DNA of 25,596 bases from Hypholoma sublateritium FD-334 SS-4 (GCA_000827495.1 KN817753.1:1-25596); one strand, 5' to 3'; positions 1 through 12,000 are shown, counted from the stretch's first letter. Program-made: numbers and translations. Notes: a model not told the origin generated them from the letters alone.

Positions 1-503
1 GAAAACTGCTTCTAAAATTGATTTTCTCTTCACATTATATTTCAAATTTATCTTCTCAACATTTTATTTCCTATGAACTTCTTTTTATTTTATTTTCCTA
101 CTTATATTTATATTGTGTTGGCCACTTAGACCCCTTTAACAGCCCATATTAAGGGGTCTAAGAGAGGGGGTGGGGGGGTACACTGAAGTGGGAAAGAACA
201 ATGCGTCAGCGTGTGTAGAAAAGACAGGAATTGAGCAAAAGGATCAGGAATAGTAGGTTGTCTCATGGCCCGGCCTCAGGATGCACTGGCGTGTGACCCC
301 TTTGGTGTGAGGCCGGAGACGATCGAACGCAAATTACAAAAAACATCATGCAAACGCAGGCAGGATGGAGACTTACGAGGATGGAACAGCAAACAGAATG
401 TTCAGGAAAACGCGTCGGTCGTTCTTATGCAGAAAATCGTATTTGTGTCTATTTGCATCCGCCCTCGCCTTCTCATGAATCAAATCTTGCGCTCCGATAG
501 AAC
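1..503. other. Upstream region of the PITH gene, no gene seen
   Basis: The first ~120 bases are strongly AT-rich and then give way to mixed sequence with a G-run near 165-178. The only structure I see is a small inverted repeat (listed separately). The open frame at 265-633 covers the PITH start in another frame and its residues are low complexity there, so I do not count it as a gene. The sequence just before the ATG at 504 should hold the PITH promoter, but I recognise no TATA or other clear motif. Confidence 0.5.
125..162. repeat. 12-bp perfect inverted repeat (hairpin)
   Basis: CTTAGACCCCTT at 125-136 is the exact reverse complement of AAGGGGTCTAAG at 151-162, separated by a 14-base loop. 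It could be a chance palindrome, a transposon end or a structured transcript end of a gene to the left. No flanking duplication was obvious. Confidence 0.5.
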
Positions 504-1407
504 ATGCCGCACGAACACAACGACGGCTGTGGCCACGAGAGCCATGATCACGACCACGACCACGATGCCGCCGTACTTGGCTATCAGGACAATCTCTTCC
601 AGCACATCGACCGGCCCAACGTCGTCGCGCTGAACGCGAACGGGGACGCCGCCGAGATCATCAAGCCCTGGCATCTCCGCCTCGACGAGGCCAAGGCACG
701 CACACATCACCGCCCTGCGCGATGATGCGCACTTACACCCCTGTCTAGTACATCGAGTCTGACGCAGACGACCAACTGTGCATATTCATTCTTGCTTCCC
801 CTGGTGTCTGATCTAATCCAAGACGCTACCAGAATTATACGCGTTCCGTTCACTGGTACCGTTCGTCTCAAGGCCATCCTGCTGAAAGCGGGCCCCTCGG
901 GGCATACGCCTGCCTCAATATCTTTGGTACGTCACCGAGGTCTACTTTAATACTGAAATTTGATTATAAACTCTGGCCCAGTTCCCAAACGAACCTACGC
1001 TCGACTTCGATGATATCCAGGACCGCAAATCTACGCAGGAGGTCGTCGTGCCTCAGAATAGAGAAGTCGGAGAATACGCTGTCAAGTTATTTCTCATGCA
1101 TATATGTTCATAAATTGAGGACTAACGCCGTGGCCATCAAGGACTGCCAAATTCACAAACATATCCAGTATCACTCTCTTCGTTCCCGCATCGCAAGGCG
1201 AGGATACCTCCCGAATATATTACCTGGGCTTTCTTGGAACCTGGACAGAGGTCTGCACCATTATTTTGCATGTTGCCGCGCAAAACTGAATATAAACCTC
1301 AGTCGAAAACTCAGCCGGTTATCACTGTCTACGAAACGCAAGCTAACCTGGCCGATCACGAAAAGATCCAGGGTATGGATGGCACATGGAGTGCTCCGGG
1401 ACATTAA
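504..1407 (+). CDS. PITH domain-containing protein (thioredoxin-like C-terminal PITH family, PITHD1-like)
   Basis: The hand-spliced model is join(504..695,749..777,833..926,982..1085,1142..1250,1303..1407), giving 210 aa; all phases agree. It starts with a His/Asp-rich stretch (MPHEHNDGCGHESHDHDHDH, residues 1-20) that could bind metal. The PITH core follows: IIKPW, YIESDADDQL, IIRVPFTGTVRLK, FPNEPTLDFDDI, EVGEYAVK, YYLGFLGTW and a final ADHEKIQGMDGTWSAPGH. The length equals that of eukaryotic PITHD1 proteins, which share this motif order. The PITH domain is known from thioredoxin-like proteins that contact the 26S proteasome; this protein has no thioredoxin domain, so its role is open. Intron 1 (696-748) begins with GC (AAG|GCACGC) rather than GT. 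A decayed partial copy lies at 3955-4165. Confidence 0.93.
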
Positions 1408-2404
1408 AGGAAGTAAACAAAAGTATCAACAAGTGGATTAAACCCGTGTATCTGTGGACTCAACAACGGAACCAGGAATCGTCCCACGAGATTCAGACCG
1501 GCCAATGTTTGCTCTCCTTGTTCAATCTGAATGCGCAGCGTAACAATACAGGCAGTCATTTCCTGATAACTGATCAGCTCGCGGCGCGGGCCAGTAAAAT
1601 CTTGCTGAGGACGAGGGACCGTAATGGGGGCAGCCTCCCTAAACTAGCCACCCTAACTTTTTGAACTTGGCATTTTGGATGGCATCCGTACCAACGACTT
1701 CTTCACATTTGGCTCGGTGCCCGAGGTGAAAGGGATTTTCCATTGAGGGGTCCATTGAATTTTTGGTCAAGGTCCATCGTCGAAGCCGGGTCGTCGTAGT
1801 TGTTTCCTGGCTATATGTAGTTCTCCGTAACCGCGTCGTTAGACCATTTCAAATCATCGAGAGTCGAAGCTCAAAATCCCAGTATCAGCTCAAAATCTAC
1901 ATTTTCTGGTAATAACGGAAAACATGCTACGATGATGCTGTATCAACCAGTCGTCAATAGTGTCATACGATAATTGAGAGGGGCTTGTCATATTTGCAGG
2001 GTATCTTGGTAAGTGTGCTATGGTCGGCAAACCGCCAGATTGGTTGGGATGTTGGAAAATTAATGCTGGCCTGCTTCTTGCAATCGTCTGTTCAATGTTA
2101 AAACATTAATGAATGAAATGACTAGGATGATGAAAGCCATGGTCAATTTAGGGACGGCAAATTGTCGATTAATCTGCGAAGACCGTCCAATCCTTCGCTG
2201 CATGAATATAATTTAGATGATACCGTGTATTCTGTCGGTAGTGCGCGTACAGTGAAAAATCAGTGAGGCTCATCGGAAGGGTGCGTTGAGAACTGGTATG
2301 CTGTCCCCAAAAAACATGAACGAAGGTACCTTCATGCATACGGACAAACTTCCACCAAATGCGTCGAGCCCGTCCAAAGGAACAGGAACGGCTGGTTGGC
2401 CGGG
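1408..2404. other. About 1 kb between PITH and the MED25 relic, no gene recognised
   Basis: Open frames here are short and their translations show no family motif or sensible splice continuation. The base composition is lower in GC than that of the relic to the right. The first part must hold the PITH 3' end. I saw no inverted repeat pair, tRNA or transposase-like motif. Confidence 0.4.
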
Positions 2405-3945
2405 CTACCAGTTAGGGCATAATATTAGCCATTGGCATCGCAGGCTGCTTGGGCGGCAGCTCGGACATGCCGTTGAGCGAGAAGAGTGCTCGAGCCCGGC
2501 GCCGTTGGCCGCGACGATTAGTACGTTCGCCGAGTGCGCGCCGGACGAGCTCATCCCCGCCGCGGTCCGGTTGCGTACTGTCCGCATTGGGTTTCGTCGG
2601 CGCGCACCAACGAACGATGGGCGGAGGGAAAGGGAAGAGTAATAAGTGGTTGCCCGTGGTGGCGGCCGACGAACGTGCGGGAGTACTGCTCGTTCGTCTC
2701 TGGATCGGCCACGGCGCTTCCCTGCGGCTGGAACATACACAGCGCCGGTCGCGCGTACTTGAGTGGCGCCTGTAGCGTCTGCATCGACATGACCACCTCC
2801 GTCGGCAGGCCATGTCCCCGCGTAGCTATATAGCTATCGTTAGCGCCACGCAGACTTGCGTAGTGAGAAATAAGAAGGGCACGTACCACTCGAGCGGTGT
2901 CATCCACAGCACGACGACGATACATGCGACGTCTTTATGATTCGCCTAACTGACGTCGTTCGACCCCAGCGCCGTTTGCTACACCAACACCTGCGCTGGC
3001 TTCGCGCCGCCGGCACCGCGCCTACACTGGCACGGCGCCGAACGGGACCACGCCGCCCACCCGTGCGCTGCTACCACGCTCCGGCGCTGGCTGGCTTTTG
3101 GCGGCCCCGCTTGCTTCGCCAGCTGGCCCTGTATGTTCTCAAGCGGCGTGGCAAGCGCCGCTTTCCTGCTCGTGACGCTGGCCGTGCGCGAGTAGCCTAT
3201 GGGGAAACGGATAACTACTGCCCGGGTCATGCATTCGCGCTGGCGACGCGAACAGCGGCACGAGATGCGGCTTCGGAGGCGGCAGAGCCAACAGCACGCC
3301 CTCGATCAGCACCGGGGGCGCGTCTCCTGGCGCGTGCGGCCACCTCCTGCGCCTCGAGCAGATGCTGGCTATTGATGCCTGCCAAAGCGTCGCCGCACGG
3401 CGCAGGCGGCGCGGGGACAAGCAAGAACAAGCGCGCGCGACGCCGCCTTCGGCGAATTGATCGTGTCGGCGCGCCTCCGGTCACGATAAGGGCGGCGGAT
3501 AATGGTGTAAGGAGCAGCGTGCGCGGCGTGTGTACTAGGAACAACGGCACGGGGCCTCCGGTGACGCTCTGGGTGTGTACGCGGGATCGGAAATGGCAAG
3601 AGTAGTGCAATAGGGAGACGCGCCGTGGCATAGAGGTCCGGGTAGGACGGGAGGGGGGCGGAGGTTGAACGTTTGAACGTTGATATTGCACTGTACGGAG
3701 TGGGTGAGCGGGGCGCACTCAGGGGGTGCGTGGGGCCCACCTTTGTGAGCTCGGCAGGTAGCGAGCGCTGGCGACGTGGCCACAATCCGGGCGTAGCACT
3801 GGAGGATGTCAAAGGGTGACCAGGCCTGCAGCGGGAATCCTCGACGAGTCGACACGGTCACCGGCCTAGCGTTGCAGGGGGTCCCGGTCAAGGCACAGAC
3901 CTCCAACGCGGCGACAATCTGCGTTGGTGCTGCCGAAGCCGAAGC
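2405..3945 (-). pseudogene. Decayed partial copy of MED25
   Basis: This is a degenerate duplicate of the MED25 gene at 9017-12171, in the same orientation. Colinear matching blocks visible by eye: 2443-2560 with 9585-9690 (both encode GM(S/P)ELPPKQPAM on the minus strand), 2640-2830 with 9790-9965, 2880-3010 with 10050-10160 (CACTCG.GCGG.GTCAT), 3530-3720 with 11340-11500 (CCGGTGACGCTCTG) and 3735-3925 with 11540-11800 (CTGGAGGATGTCAAAG). Sequence matching introns is kept, so it arose at DNA level, not by retroposition. Most of the Pro/Gln-rich middle, most of exon 3 and both termini are missing, and frames shift repeatedly. Differences are not biased to C-to-T, so RIP is unlikely. It abuts a PITH relic. 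Open frames of 100-220 codons across it are by-products of its GC richness. Confidence 0.85.
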
Positions 3946-3954
3946 GTCCTCCGC

Positions 3955-4165
3955 CACGATCACTACCACGACCACGACCACGATGCCCTTCCAGCAGCTC
4001 GATCGCCCCAGAGCTAGTCTATGGCGCGAACCTACCAGAATTACACGCGTTCCGTTCACTGGCAACGCCGTCGTTCGCCTCTAGGCCATCCTGCTCAAAG
4101 CTGAAGCGCTGACCCGCCGCCTGCTTGAATTCCAATATCCTTGGTGTGTCGCGAAGGTTGAACGT
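3955..4165 (+). pseudogene. Decayed partial copy of the PITH-domain gene
   Basis: It matches the intact PITH gene in order. The His-repeat codons (CACGACCACGACCACGATGCC, around 3966-3986) are followed by a remnant of the exon-1 CAGC.CGATCG stretch. Then comes the intron-2 acceptor with exon-3 start (TACCAGAATTACACGCGTTC, 4030-4050), CCGTTCACTGG, CTCTAGGCCATCCTGCT and finally the exon-3 donor area (CAATATCCTTGG.GTGTCGC). An in-frame TAG replaces AAG at the exon-3 motif VRLK. Intron-derived bases before the acceptor are kept, so it is a DNA-level duplicate. It points away from the MED25 relic to its left, so the two make a head-to-head pair with the 5' ends and promoter deleted. Confidence 0.82.
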
Positions 4166-4404
4166 TGAACGTTCTTCATAGCATGCTTAGCGATTAGTAG
4201 TGTGTCGGTTGGCCCAAGATCTGACCTAGAGGGGCTGTTGATAAGATTAAAGACGTGTACATAGACCACAGATGGATGGGATTTTGATGCTGGGGATCGT
4301 AGGAGGGAAAGTTGTCAGGTTAAATAGGTGCGTACGTGATATACGAAAAAGGAGGTGAGAGAGGGAGTAGAATAAAAACTGATCAGTCTACCAAACTATA
4401 AGAT

Positions 4405-7400
4405 TTAGATATCCCAAGGTCGTTCAATTGTCGGCATCGAACTGTTCCAGTCCCACTCATTTTGCGCCACGGCCCCACTACCGTCTATATCCTTCCATGG
4501 CCCCAATCTTAACAAGTCCAGTGATGCATCATCCATTTTCAATTCTGACGATGACGCTGAAATCAGGTTTTGATATGAGGTGTCCGGCTCGCACTTGGAT
4601 TCCGGAGTCGTGTTCTTCGACGATACTAATAACAAGTCTGGCGTGGGAGGCCTTGAATTTGCGTCAATCTTGTCAAACAGAACGAAATCGATGAACTCAT
4701 CCAATTTTGCCGGGGAACAGGGAGACCCCATTATGACACTCAGCTCCAGTGATGTATCTCTCCATGTACCCAATTCCATCGGTATATCCGAGTTAAAGCT
4801 GTCACCTACGTCTGCTTTGAAAGTCGTGTGTAGCGTCTCCGGGATATCCGTGGCCTGATGCTCCGCCGTCTGCTTGATGTATTCGGACATCCGCTCCAAG
4901 AAATTGTTGGGATCCTCTTCGGTCTTGATATTTTCCACTGCCTTTTGCCTCCCCCGCCCCTCCTCACTGGAAGGCAACTGCCTCACCGTCTTGAAGCACT
5001 TCGGCGGCGATGGCTCGTTGACAAGACCGAAAGTACCGCGGGTGCCCGCGTCGAACACCGAATCGTCCTCGGGCGGGCCCTTGGCGTGGTCGCTACTCGT
5101 CGAGGCTATCGGTTGTGACTGTTTATTTCTTGCCTGGGCGGACATCGCGCCACCCAGGTTTTGCTGTGATAGACCTGCCATGGACGGCTGCGCCTCATCA
5201 TTCGGGAGATATGGATCTTGATAATTGATCAGCTGGTGGGCTGGGCCGCTGGAACCTTGCCGAGGAAGAGCCTGAGGGTGGGGTTGGATAGCCTCGTTTG
5301 ACATCCCGGGCGAGAACATATTCGGCGGCGACGAATTCGGCATACCCAGAGAATAGAACTGCATCTGCTGCTGGGCCGGCTGTTGCTGCGATTCCCGCTC
5401 GTGAAGTTGGTACGGCTGTAGCTGCAGCGGCAACAGCAATTGACTAACGGTGAGATTTCCGTACGCCTGTCGGTTTTGTGCAGGGTGTATGAGCGCAAAC
5501 TGCCCTTGCAAGGTCTCGTCGCCTCGTGGGGCAGTGACCTGGCCCACCGAAATATCCTGGGAAATGCTTGTGTTTTGACGTGACAATGCATTTTTTACAG
5601 GTTCCAAAAGAGCGTCGAGCTCAATATCCCTTTGGTGAGAAAGACTTGCTAGAAGCCTTTCTCGATCGTTTGTCTGCCCAGATAACCGAAATCGGGCGTA
5701 AAGGGAGGTCGAAAGACCTAACATTATTTCCAAATGTCGATAACTTGTTCGCGGCGTCAAAGCAAGAGCATGCTCAAAGAACCAGATCGCTTGTTGGAGA
5801 TCGTCCTGCCGAGACATTCCGATAAACCTATTAAGCAAAACATCGGCCAGATTTTGGATTGTGCGAGCGCGGTTGAAACTTGAGCTGGAGTTCGGATGCG
5901 TATCTTGTAGATTCCTCAACTGCTCACGTAGCTTGCGAAGAGAAGACTTCGTGTATGATTTAACGAAGGCGTCATGTGTGTCCTGGGAATTTCGAGTAGC
6001 AATAAAATAGCCCATAATCTCGTCAAGAGATAAGAGACGTCTTGGATGCCCTGGGAAACTAGGCTTCAAGTCAATCAGTGAATCAGGATCACTCCATGAA
6101 TGGGTCAGTGACTGGATATCGTTGATCAACTTGTTTAGTATGTTGTGTCGACTGCGAGAAGAACCAAAGAGGTAATGGTGAAGGTTGAATTCCCCAGTGT
6201 TCAGATATTGCCAGACCTGAGCCATGTCTTCCTCAGGCGGGGAATATTCCTTCGGTTCAAAGAATGCAACTCCTGGTTTAAAGTTTGTAAAATGCGATGA
6301 TTTAGTTACTGCCAGTACATGATACTCTTCGAACTCTTACCATCTTCTTCGCAGATGTCATTCAGTAAGCAAACGTTATCTATAAAAGCAGATGGATTAT
6401 CCTTAACAATAAATTTCAGAATTTATGTAAAATCATAGGCATAAAGTGAGCAAAACGCACGTCTCGGATGCCATCCCAATCTTTTTCACTGGATATTGCC
6501 AATTCAGCATCGGGCTTCTATGAACATGTTCTATGAGCCAAGTAATTAGGGAGATCCATTTAGAACCAGACGTACCATTTTTAACAAATATTCCATCAGC
6601 AACGCATGGTTTGTGGAGATCTACATGTTATTAGGATGCATCAAGTGTGAGAAGGCAAGAAACAAACAGAAGTAGAAGATGGGCGCTCAATGACAACCGA
6701 GTCTTCAAGCGCTATCGTGTCCTGAGAATGATCATCTGAAAAATCTGATTCCTCTGTTGGTTGTCTTTCGCTGGGCGCAGAATCAGCAGCGGTATGGGTC
6801 CGAGCTGACTCGGGTGGCGTATCTGGAGGAGAAGGAACCGAGCTTGATGGATTTATCTGCGAACCACGTTTACCATGTATCTCCACCGATTCTTTTGCAT
6901 GATTTTTTTTCCACGCGCTGTCACGAAGCTTGAAACTCAAGGTGATGACAGATAGAGATTGGTTACATAGCTTGCCACCTTCCTCTGTTAAGCCCTGCAA
7001 GTCTTGGTTTTCTCTGCAGTCGGGTCCGACCTTCACATCTGCTGTACCACAACGTATAGCATGCCTCCAAGACATTGGATTGACCACATCACCAGGCTCA
7101 TGCAACGACTGGAATTCAAGATGAAAGTTTGACTGTTTCGACGTATTGCAGAAGGTAGCGATTCCCCAGGACGTTGATTTCACGTGCCCGATGACGACAT
7201 GTAACCCGCCATTCTTGACACCACGCCCTCGTATGTTGTTTGCGTAGTGGTAAAGCATCTTTCCATTCGCCTTGACGTACTCTCGTACCGCAGAGAGATT
7301 GCAGACATTCTCCATTGTAGCGCCGTCAGGCATCATCAAGATTGCACCTTCAGGGGAAGAAGATTCAAATACGCTGTTGTAAATATCGAACAATTAAAAC

Positions 7401-7842
7401 AATTCCAGGCAAATTCCAGACATACGACGTACAATTTTTCAGAAGACCCTCCCCACACACAAGAAACAGAGGAACTGCAGAGATGGCTCTTCTTAGAAAA
7501 TACCTCATCCTTTGCAATATCGATGCCATCCAGTGGTGGATTTAGCGGGGAGAAGTCTTGCGGAAGATTATTGGGGTTGATTGGATCTGACGAGTGCCGC
7601 AGGATATTGAATAAAAAGTGGAACCCTCCTTGAGGAGTAAGTGTTCCAACGTCGCCAATGAGCGTTGCTTGGGCACGGTATTCCTTGGAAAGCTGAATGT
7701 TTGGTTGTGGGATCCATAGAGGATGTCCGGGCAGCCGGTCATCTAATTTGGAAAAGAGTTTTTGATAGATCCGATTGGGGCCGCTTTTTTGTGGTTCGAG
7801 AATGGGCAGCAGGCGAGATGGATCTTCATCGGGTATTGCCAT
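4405..7842 (-). CDS. Large agaricomycete hypothetical protein with TPR-like and Gln-rich regions
   Basis: The hand-spliced model is complement(4405..6272, 6341..6401, 6461..6517, 6576..6620, 6668..7373, 7433..7842), 1048 aa. Five introns of 47-68 nt have consistent phases (donors GTACGT, GTTTGT, GTACGT, GTGCGT, GTAAGA). Residues 1-250 match a pattern I recall from many uncharacterised agaricomycete proteins: GHPLWIPQPN, IGDVGTLTPQGGFHFLFNI, FESSSPEGAILMMPDG and GHVKSTSWGIATF. Residues ~255-370 are Ser/Pro/acidic and probably disordered. Residues 373-405 (LLMEYLLKMKPDAELAISS) join on through three small exons. Residues ~555-650 resemble tetratricopeptide-like helices (QDDLQQAIWFFEHALAL). Residues ~695-795 are Gln-rich, and the last 200 residues are acidic with scattered bulky residues, like a transcription activation region. 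Function is unknown. A split into two genes (7842-6641 and 6225-4405) is possible, but the in-frame micro-exons argue against it. Confidence 0.72.
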
Positions 7843-9016
7843 AGTCTCCTGGATTCAAGAATGCTAGGTAAATTTAGAATTAGCAATAAATGACTGCGCT
7901 GCGTACCGCACTTTCCTGTGCGGCCGCGTGGGGGGGTGAATCTTCTGGGGGAGTCAAAAGAGGTGTGCAGTTGTACTGCGAAGAGTACTGCAAAACCTAA
8001 TAATTAGTTTCATCGACAAGTTATTAGTGGTTATTGGCTTACTTCGCTTTGCATCACCGATGGGGCGTGATCTCTTCGTACATCCGGATCTAGAGCTGTG
8101 CTCAGCATGTATACTATTCTCACTGATGCACCATAATATGTGTGTTTCCAGTAGCACTCCACCTACTTTGCTGGAAGTTGACAATAACGCTCGGTTGTGG
8201 AGCGGCTGGAGCGTAGTTTATAAATCTCGAATTTGTGATAGAGAAATCCGATGCAGATTCTAAAAAACCGACAGCGGAATTCTGTTGCCGACCGTATCTA
8301 GGAGATAATGTTGAGCGTATTTAGCGGTTTGTTCAGATTACTGCAATACGCACGGCTGGTAACGAGCTGATCGCGGTGTTGTTCTGGCGTGTCGTACAGC
8401 ACCTGCGTAATGAACATCGCGAGAGTCACCGTTTCGATTACGGGGGTCTGTCTGTTACATCATTAACTGCCTGAAGATGTACCACCAAGGTATGTCCGAC
8501 CCTCACCCGTCTGTTGACTGCCTCCGTAGAGGATGACCCAACCTCGCTGCCGGTAGGGCCTTTGTAGTATAGGTGTTTCATTTCATTCGAGGGAAGATAC
8601 GACGGTTGGGCTTTCGACGATTATGGAGAAAGTATACAGAACGAGGGTCGGGAAGGCGAAAGGTTCCTTCGAGTTGGGCTATCCGATATATTTGTAGAGC
8701 AAGTATTTGGCACTGCCTTCGAACTGCCTGGTTGCTTCCCATCACGGTATTGACAGGCAGTGAACGTATAATTGAAAGATTCCCCATGCCTTCCTTCCGG
8801 GGACCTCGTACCAATTTACGCTTGCAAGTTAGGTTTATACTTGGAACAATAGGAAAATATTGACACTGACGATGGGAGCAATGCCTTGCACCAAATTCGT
8901 AAACATCTCCGACACCATTACCCACCAACACCGCCTGATATCCAGATATCCAATCCATAAAAATAGCGAACGAAAGCAAGCCACGATGGTAAATAATAAT
9001 AATACAAACACGCCCC
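7843..9016. other. Intergenic region between the 1048-aa gene and MED25, no gene recognised
   Basis: It should hold the promoter of the minus-strand gene that starts at 7842 and the 3' end of MED25 (stop at 9017). Open frames such as 8573-8863 (+) and 8578-9186 (-) have no recognisable motifs and do not splice into anything plausible. A G-run lies at 7930-7936. I see no repeat pair, tRNA or transposon end. Confidence 0.45.
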
Positions 9017-12000
9017 CTACCCCTGCCCCATGCCACCGCCATCGCCCCCGCCCCCGGCATTGCGCTGCATGAACGACTGCATGATATCATACGACATCCC
9101 ACCAAGCGCACCGCCCGGCGGGCCCGCGCCCGCACCCGCGCCCATGCGCAGCGGCATCTGCCCCGCCACGCCCGCGGGCAGGCCACCCATACCCATGTTC
9201 ATACCCATACCGACGCCCATGGGCCCCGCGAACCCACCGCCGCCAACACCGCCCGCGAGCTCCTGAGCGTGCGCAGCCATCTGCTGCTGCTGCTGGTGCA
9301 TCTGCTGATTCTGTGCCTGCGCGCGCGTCCGTCAGCACACCCCCACCAACCCGCGGAGGGGAAAAGCACGCACCGCCGCCTGCAGCTGGCGCGCCTTGAT
9401 CGCCTGCAGGGTCTCCATGCGCCGTGCGGGCGGGAACTGGTTCAGCCGCTGGATCATGGCGGGCGTCATGTCGAACGGGAGCGGGATCGGCTGGTTGTTC
9501 GGGCCCAGGAGCTGCGGCATGCCGTTGCCGTTGCCCCCGCCCCCGGCCCCGCTGCCCATGGCTCCGCCGCCCATAAGCATCGCGGGCTGCTTGGGCGGCA
9601 GCTCGGGCATGCCGCTGAGTGGGAAGAACGCGCCCGCGAGCCCGACGCCGTTCACCGGGAAGATGAGCACGTTCGGCGAGTGCACGCCGGACGGCCGCAT
9701 CCACGCCGCGGTCGCGTACTAACGCATTAAAAGAATCATCAGGGCGCGCCAATAATTAAAAGAGCGGGGGAGGGTGGGCAAGGGAAGGGAAGACACACCT
9801 GCTTGCGCGTCGTGAGCATGGCAACCAGCGCGCGGTAGTACGCCTCGTTTGCCTTCGGCTCGGCGACGCCGACGTTCTGCAGCTGGAACATGCACAGCGC
9901 GGGCTGCACGCGCTTGAGCCAGGCCTGCAGCTCCTGCATCGGCATGTCCGCCTGCGTCGGGATGAGCTGCAGCGCCTGGGGCCACGTCTCTGCGTGGCTA
10001 TAATCGCATATCCATCAGCGCCGCCGCTCGCTCGCGCATAATATAACGCGAATAGAAGGGAACGCACCACTCGTGCGGCGTCATCGACATGACCACGACA
10101 TTGCACGCGACCTCCTTCTTCCCCGCCTGGCCGACGCCGTTCCACCTCAGCGCGCCGTGCCACACCGGCGTCTGCGGCTGCTTCCCGCCAACACCGCCAC
10201 CGCCTTGCACACCCTGAACACCCTGCTCCGCGCCCGCGCCCACCCCGCCCGCGCCACCAAACGGCTGCGCGCTGCCACCCGCCTGGCCCATCGCGCCGGC
10301 CGTCGCCGCCGTCGCGCGGCGCTTCTGGTCGTACAGCTTCTGCATCTGCGCCTTCATGCTCCCGGGCAGCGCCGCGAGCTGCGCCGCCGCCGCCGCGTCG
10401 CTCACGCTGCCCACGGAGCTCGTATTGCGCACGTGCCCGAGCGGCCCGCTGGAGGGCACGGATATCGCGCTCGCGGGCGAGCTGCCGGGGTTCTGCGCGG
10501 GCGAGAGGCCCTGCGGCGTTTGTTGTTGCTGTTGGGCAGGCAGCGCGCTCGGCCCTGCACCCTGCTGCTGCTGTTGCTGCAATTGTTGTTGCATCTGCGC
10601 CTGCTTCGCCGCGGCCTGCTGGTTCCGCAAGCTCTGCGCAACGCGTATCTGCGTCTCCTTCCGCACCGCCACGTCGCGCATCAGCGTCTCCACCCGCGCA
10701 GCGTCGCCCACCTGGCGCGCGACGGCGAGCTGCTGCTCGAGCACGAGCACCTCCTGCTGCATCGCGCGCATCTGCGCGAGCATGCGCTGCAGCGGGAGCG
10801 GCATGTTCGAGAGCATCGCGGCCATGCCGGCGGTGTTGCCCACCGTGGTGGCGGGGTTGGAATTAGCGATCGTGTTGGTGTTAGTGTTGCTATTGGTGGA
10901 GGTGGCAGGCGCCATCGGCGGCGGCGCAGGCACGGGTACGGGCACGGGCAAGGCCGCAGGTGGGGTGGAGTTCGCAGGCGGCGCACCACCACTACTGCTA
11001 CTGCTCACCGCGCCCGCCAGCCCATGCGCCTGCACTAGCGGCGACGGCATGGGCATGGGCGGCGACGTCTGCGGCGCCTGTTGCGACTGTACCATCTGCA
11101 CGGGCGGCGGCGGCGCGCGCGTCACCGGTACCGGCACGGGCAGCGGCGCAGGCGCGGGCGGCGGGGGCACCGGGACGATCGCCCTTGGCACCGTCTTCGG
11201 TGAGTCGATGGGCACCGGGCCCGGCGCGGGCTGCAAGCGCTGTCTTTTCGCGTCGCCGCGCTCGGGCGTCGGGCCCTCGCCCGCGCGTTTCGGCGTGCCG
11301 ACGGCGGACGGGGCGGCGGCGAACGGGGCGAGGAGGAGGGTGTGCGGCGCGCGGACGTGGAACCACGGTGCGGCGCCGCCGGTGACGCTCTGCATGGGGT
11401 CAGCTATAGCACGAGAAATGGGACGGGCAGCGCGCACCGCGGCGTAGAGCTCCGGATAGCGCGGGAGGCGCGGGCGGAGGTTGATCGCGCTGTAATTTAT
11501 ATTCCGCTGTGGCATCCGCGTCAGCTGCGGGTGGCACCGCACACAGAAGGCCCACGCACCTTGGTCAGCTCGGCGGGGAGGGACTCCCAGCCGACGTCGT
11601 CGAGCGCGGTGGAGTCGTTCCACAGGGGGTGCGCGGCGGCGTCCGGCGGGGCGCCGGCGATGTGGACGATGTGCGACTGCATGCTGCGCGGGGCCGCGTT
11701 CGCCGCGTGGCCCTGGAGGATGTCAAAGAGCTATGCAGGGTCAGCGGCAGTAGCTCGGGCGCGTTGCGCAACGCGGAGGCACGGACCTCCAGGGCTGCGA
11801 CGATGCCCTCGAGGGCGGCCATGGGGCGGTCGGGGCCCGCGTTCGTCGTGCCGACGCCGAGGCCGGCGATGTCCTGCGTCATGTGGGTGAGGACGGTCTT
11901 GAAGTCGACGAAGAAGCGCTTGGTGAGGACGGGGCACGGGACGGTGTCGGCGGTGGCATAGCTGACGAACGCGATCTTGAGCTGTGCGGGGTGAGCGGGC

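Noticed and set aside
2405..3812. Overlapping open frames of 100-222 codons on both strands
   Set aside because: All fall on the decayed MED25 copy; none keeps the parent frame for long and none shows a domain of its own.
2405..4165. Repeat-induced point mutation as the cause of decay
   Set aside because: Differences from the parents are indels and mixed substitutions, and the relic stays GC-rich; the C-to-T and G-to-A bias expected of RIP is not seen.
8578..9186. Minus-strand open frame of 202 codons downstream of MED25
   Set aside because: It overlaps the MED25 last exon in another frame, and its remainder has no recognisable motif or splice continuation.
10073..11447. Long plus-strand open frames (321 and 363 codons)
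   Set aside because: They lie opposite MED25 exon 4 and translate into Arg/Ala/Cys-rich runs; they are shadows of a GC-rich coding strand.
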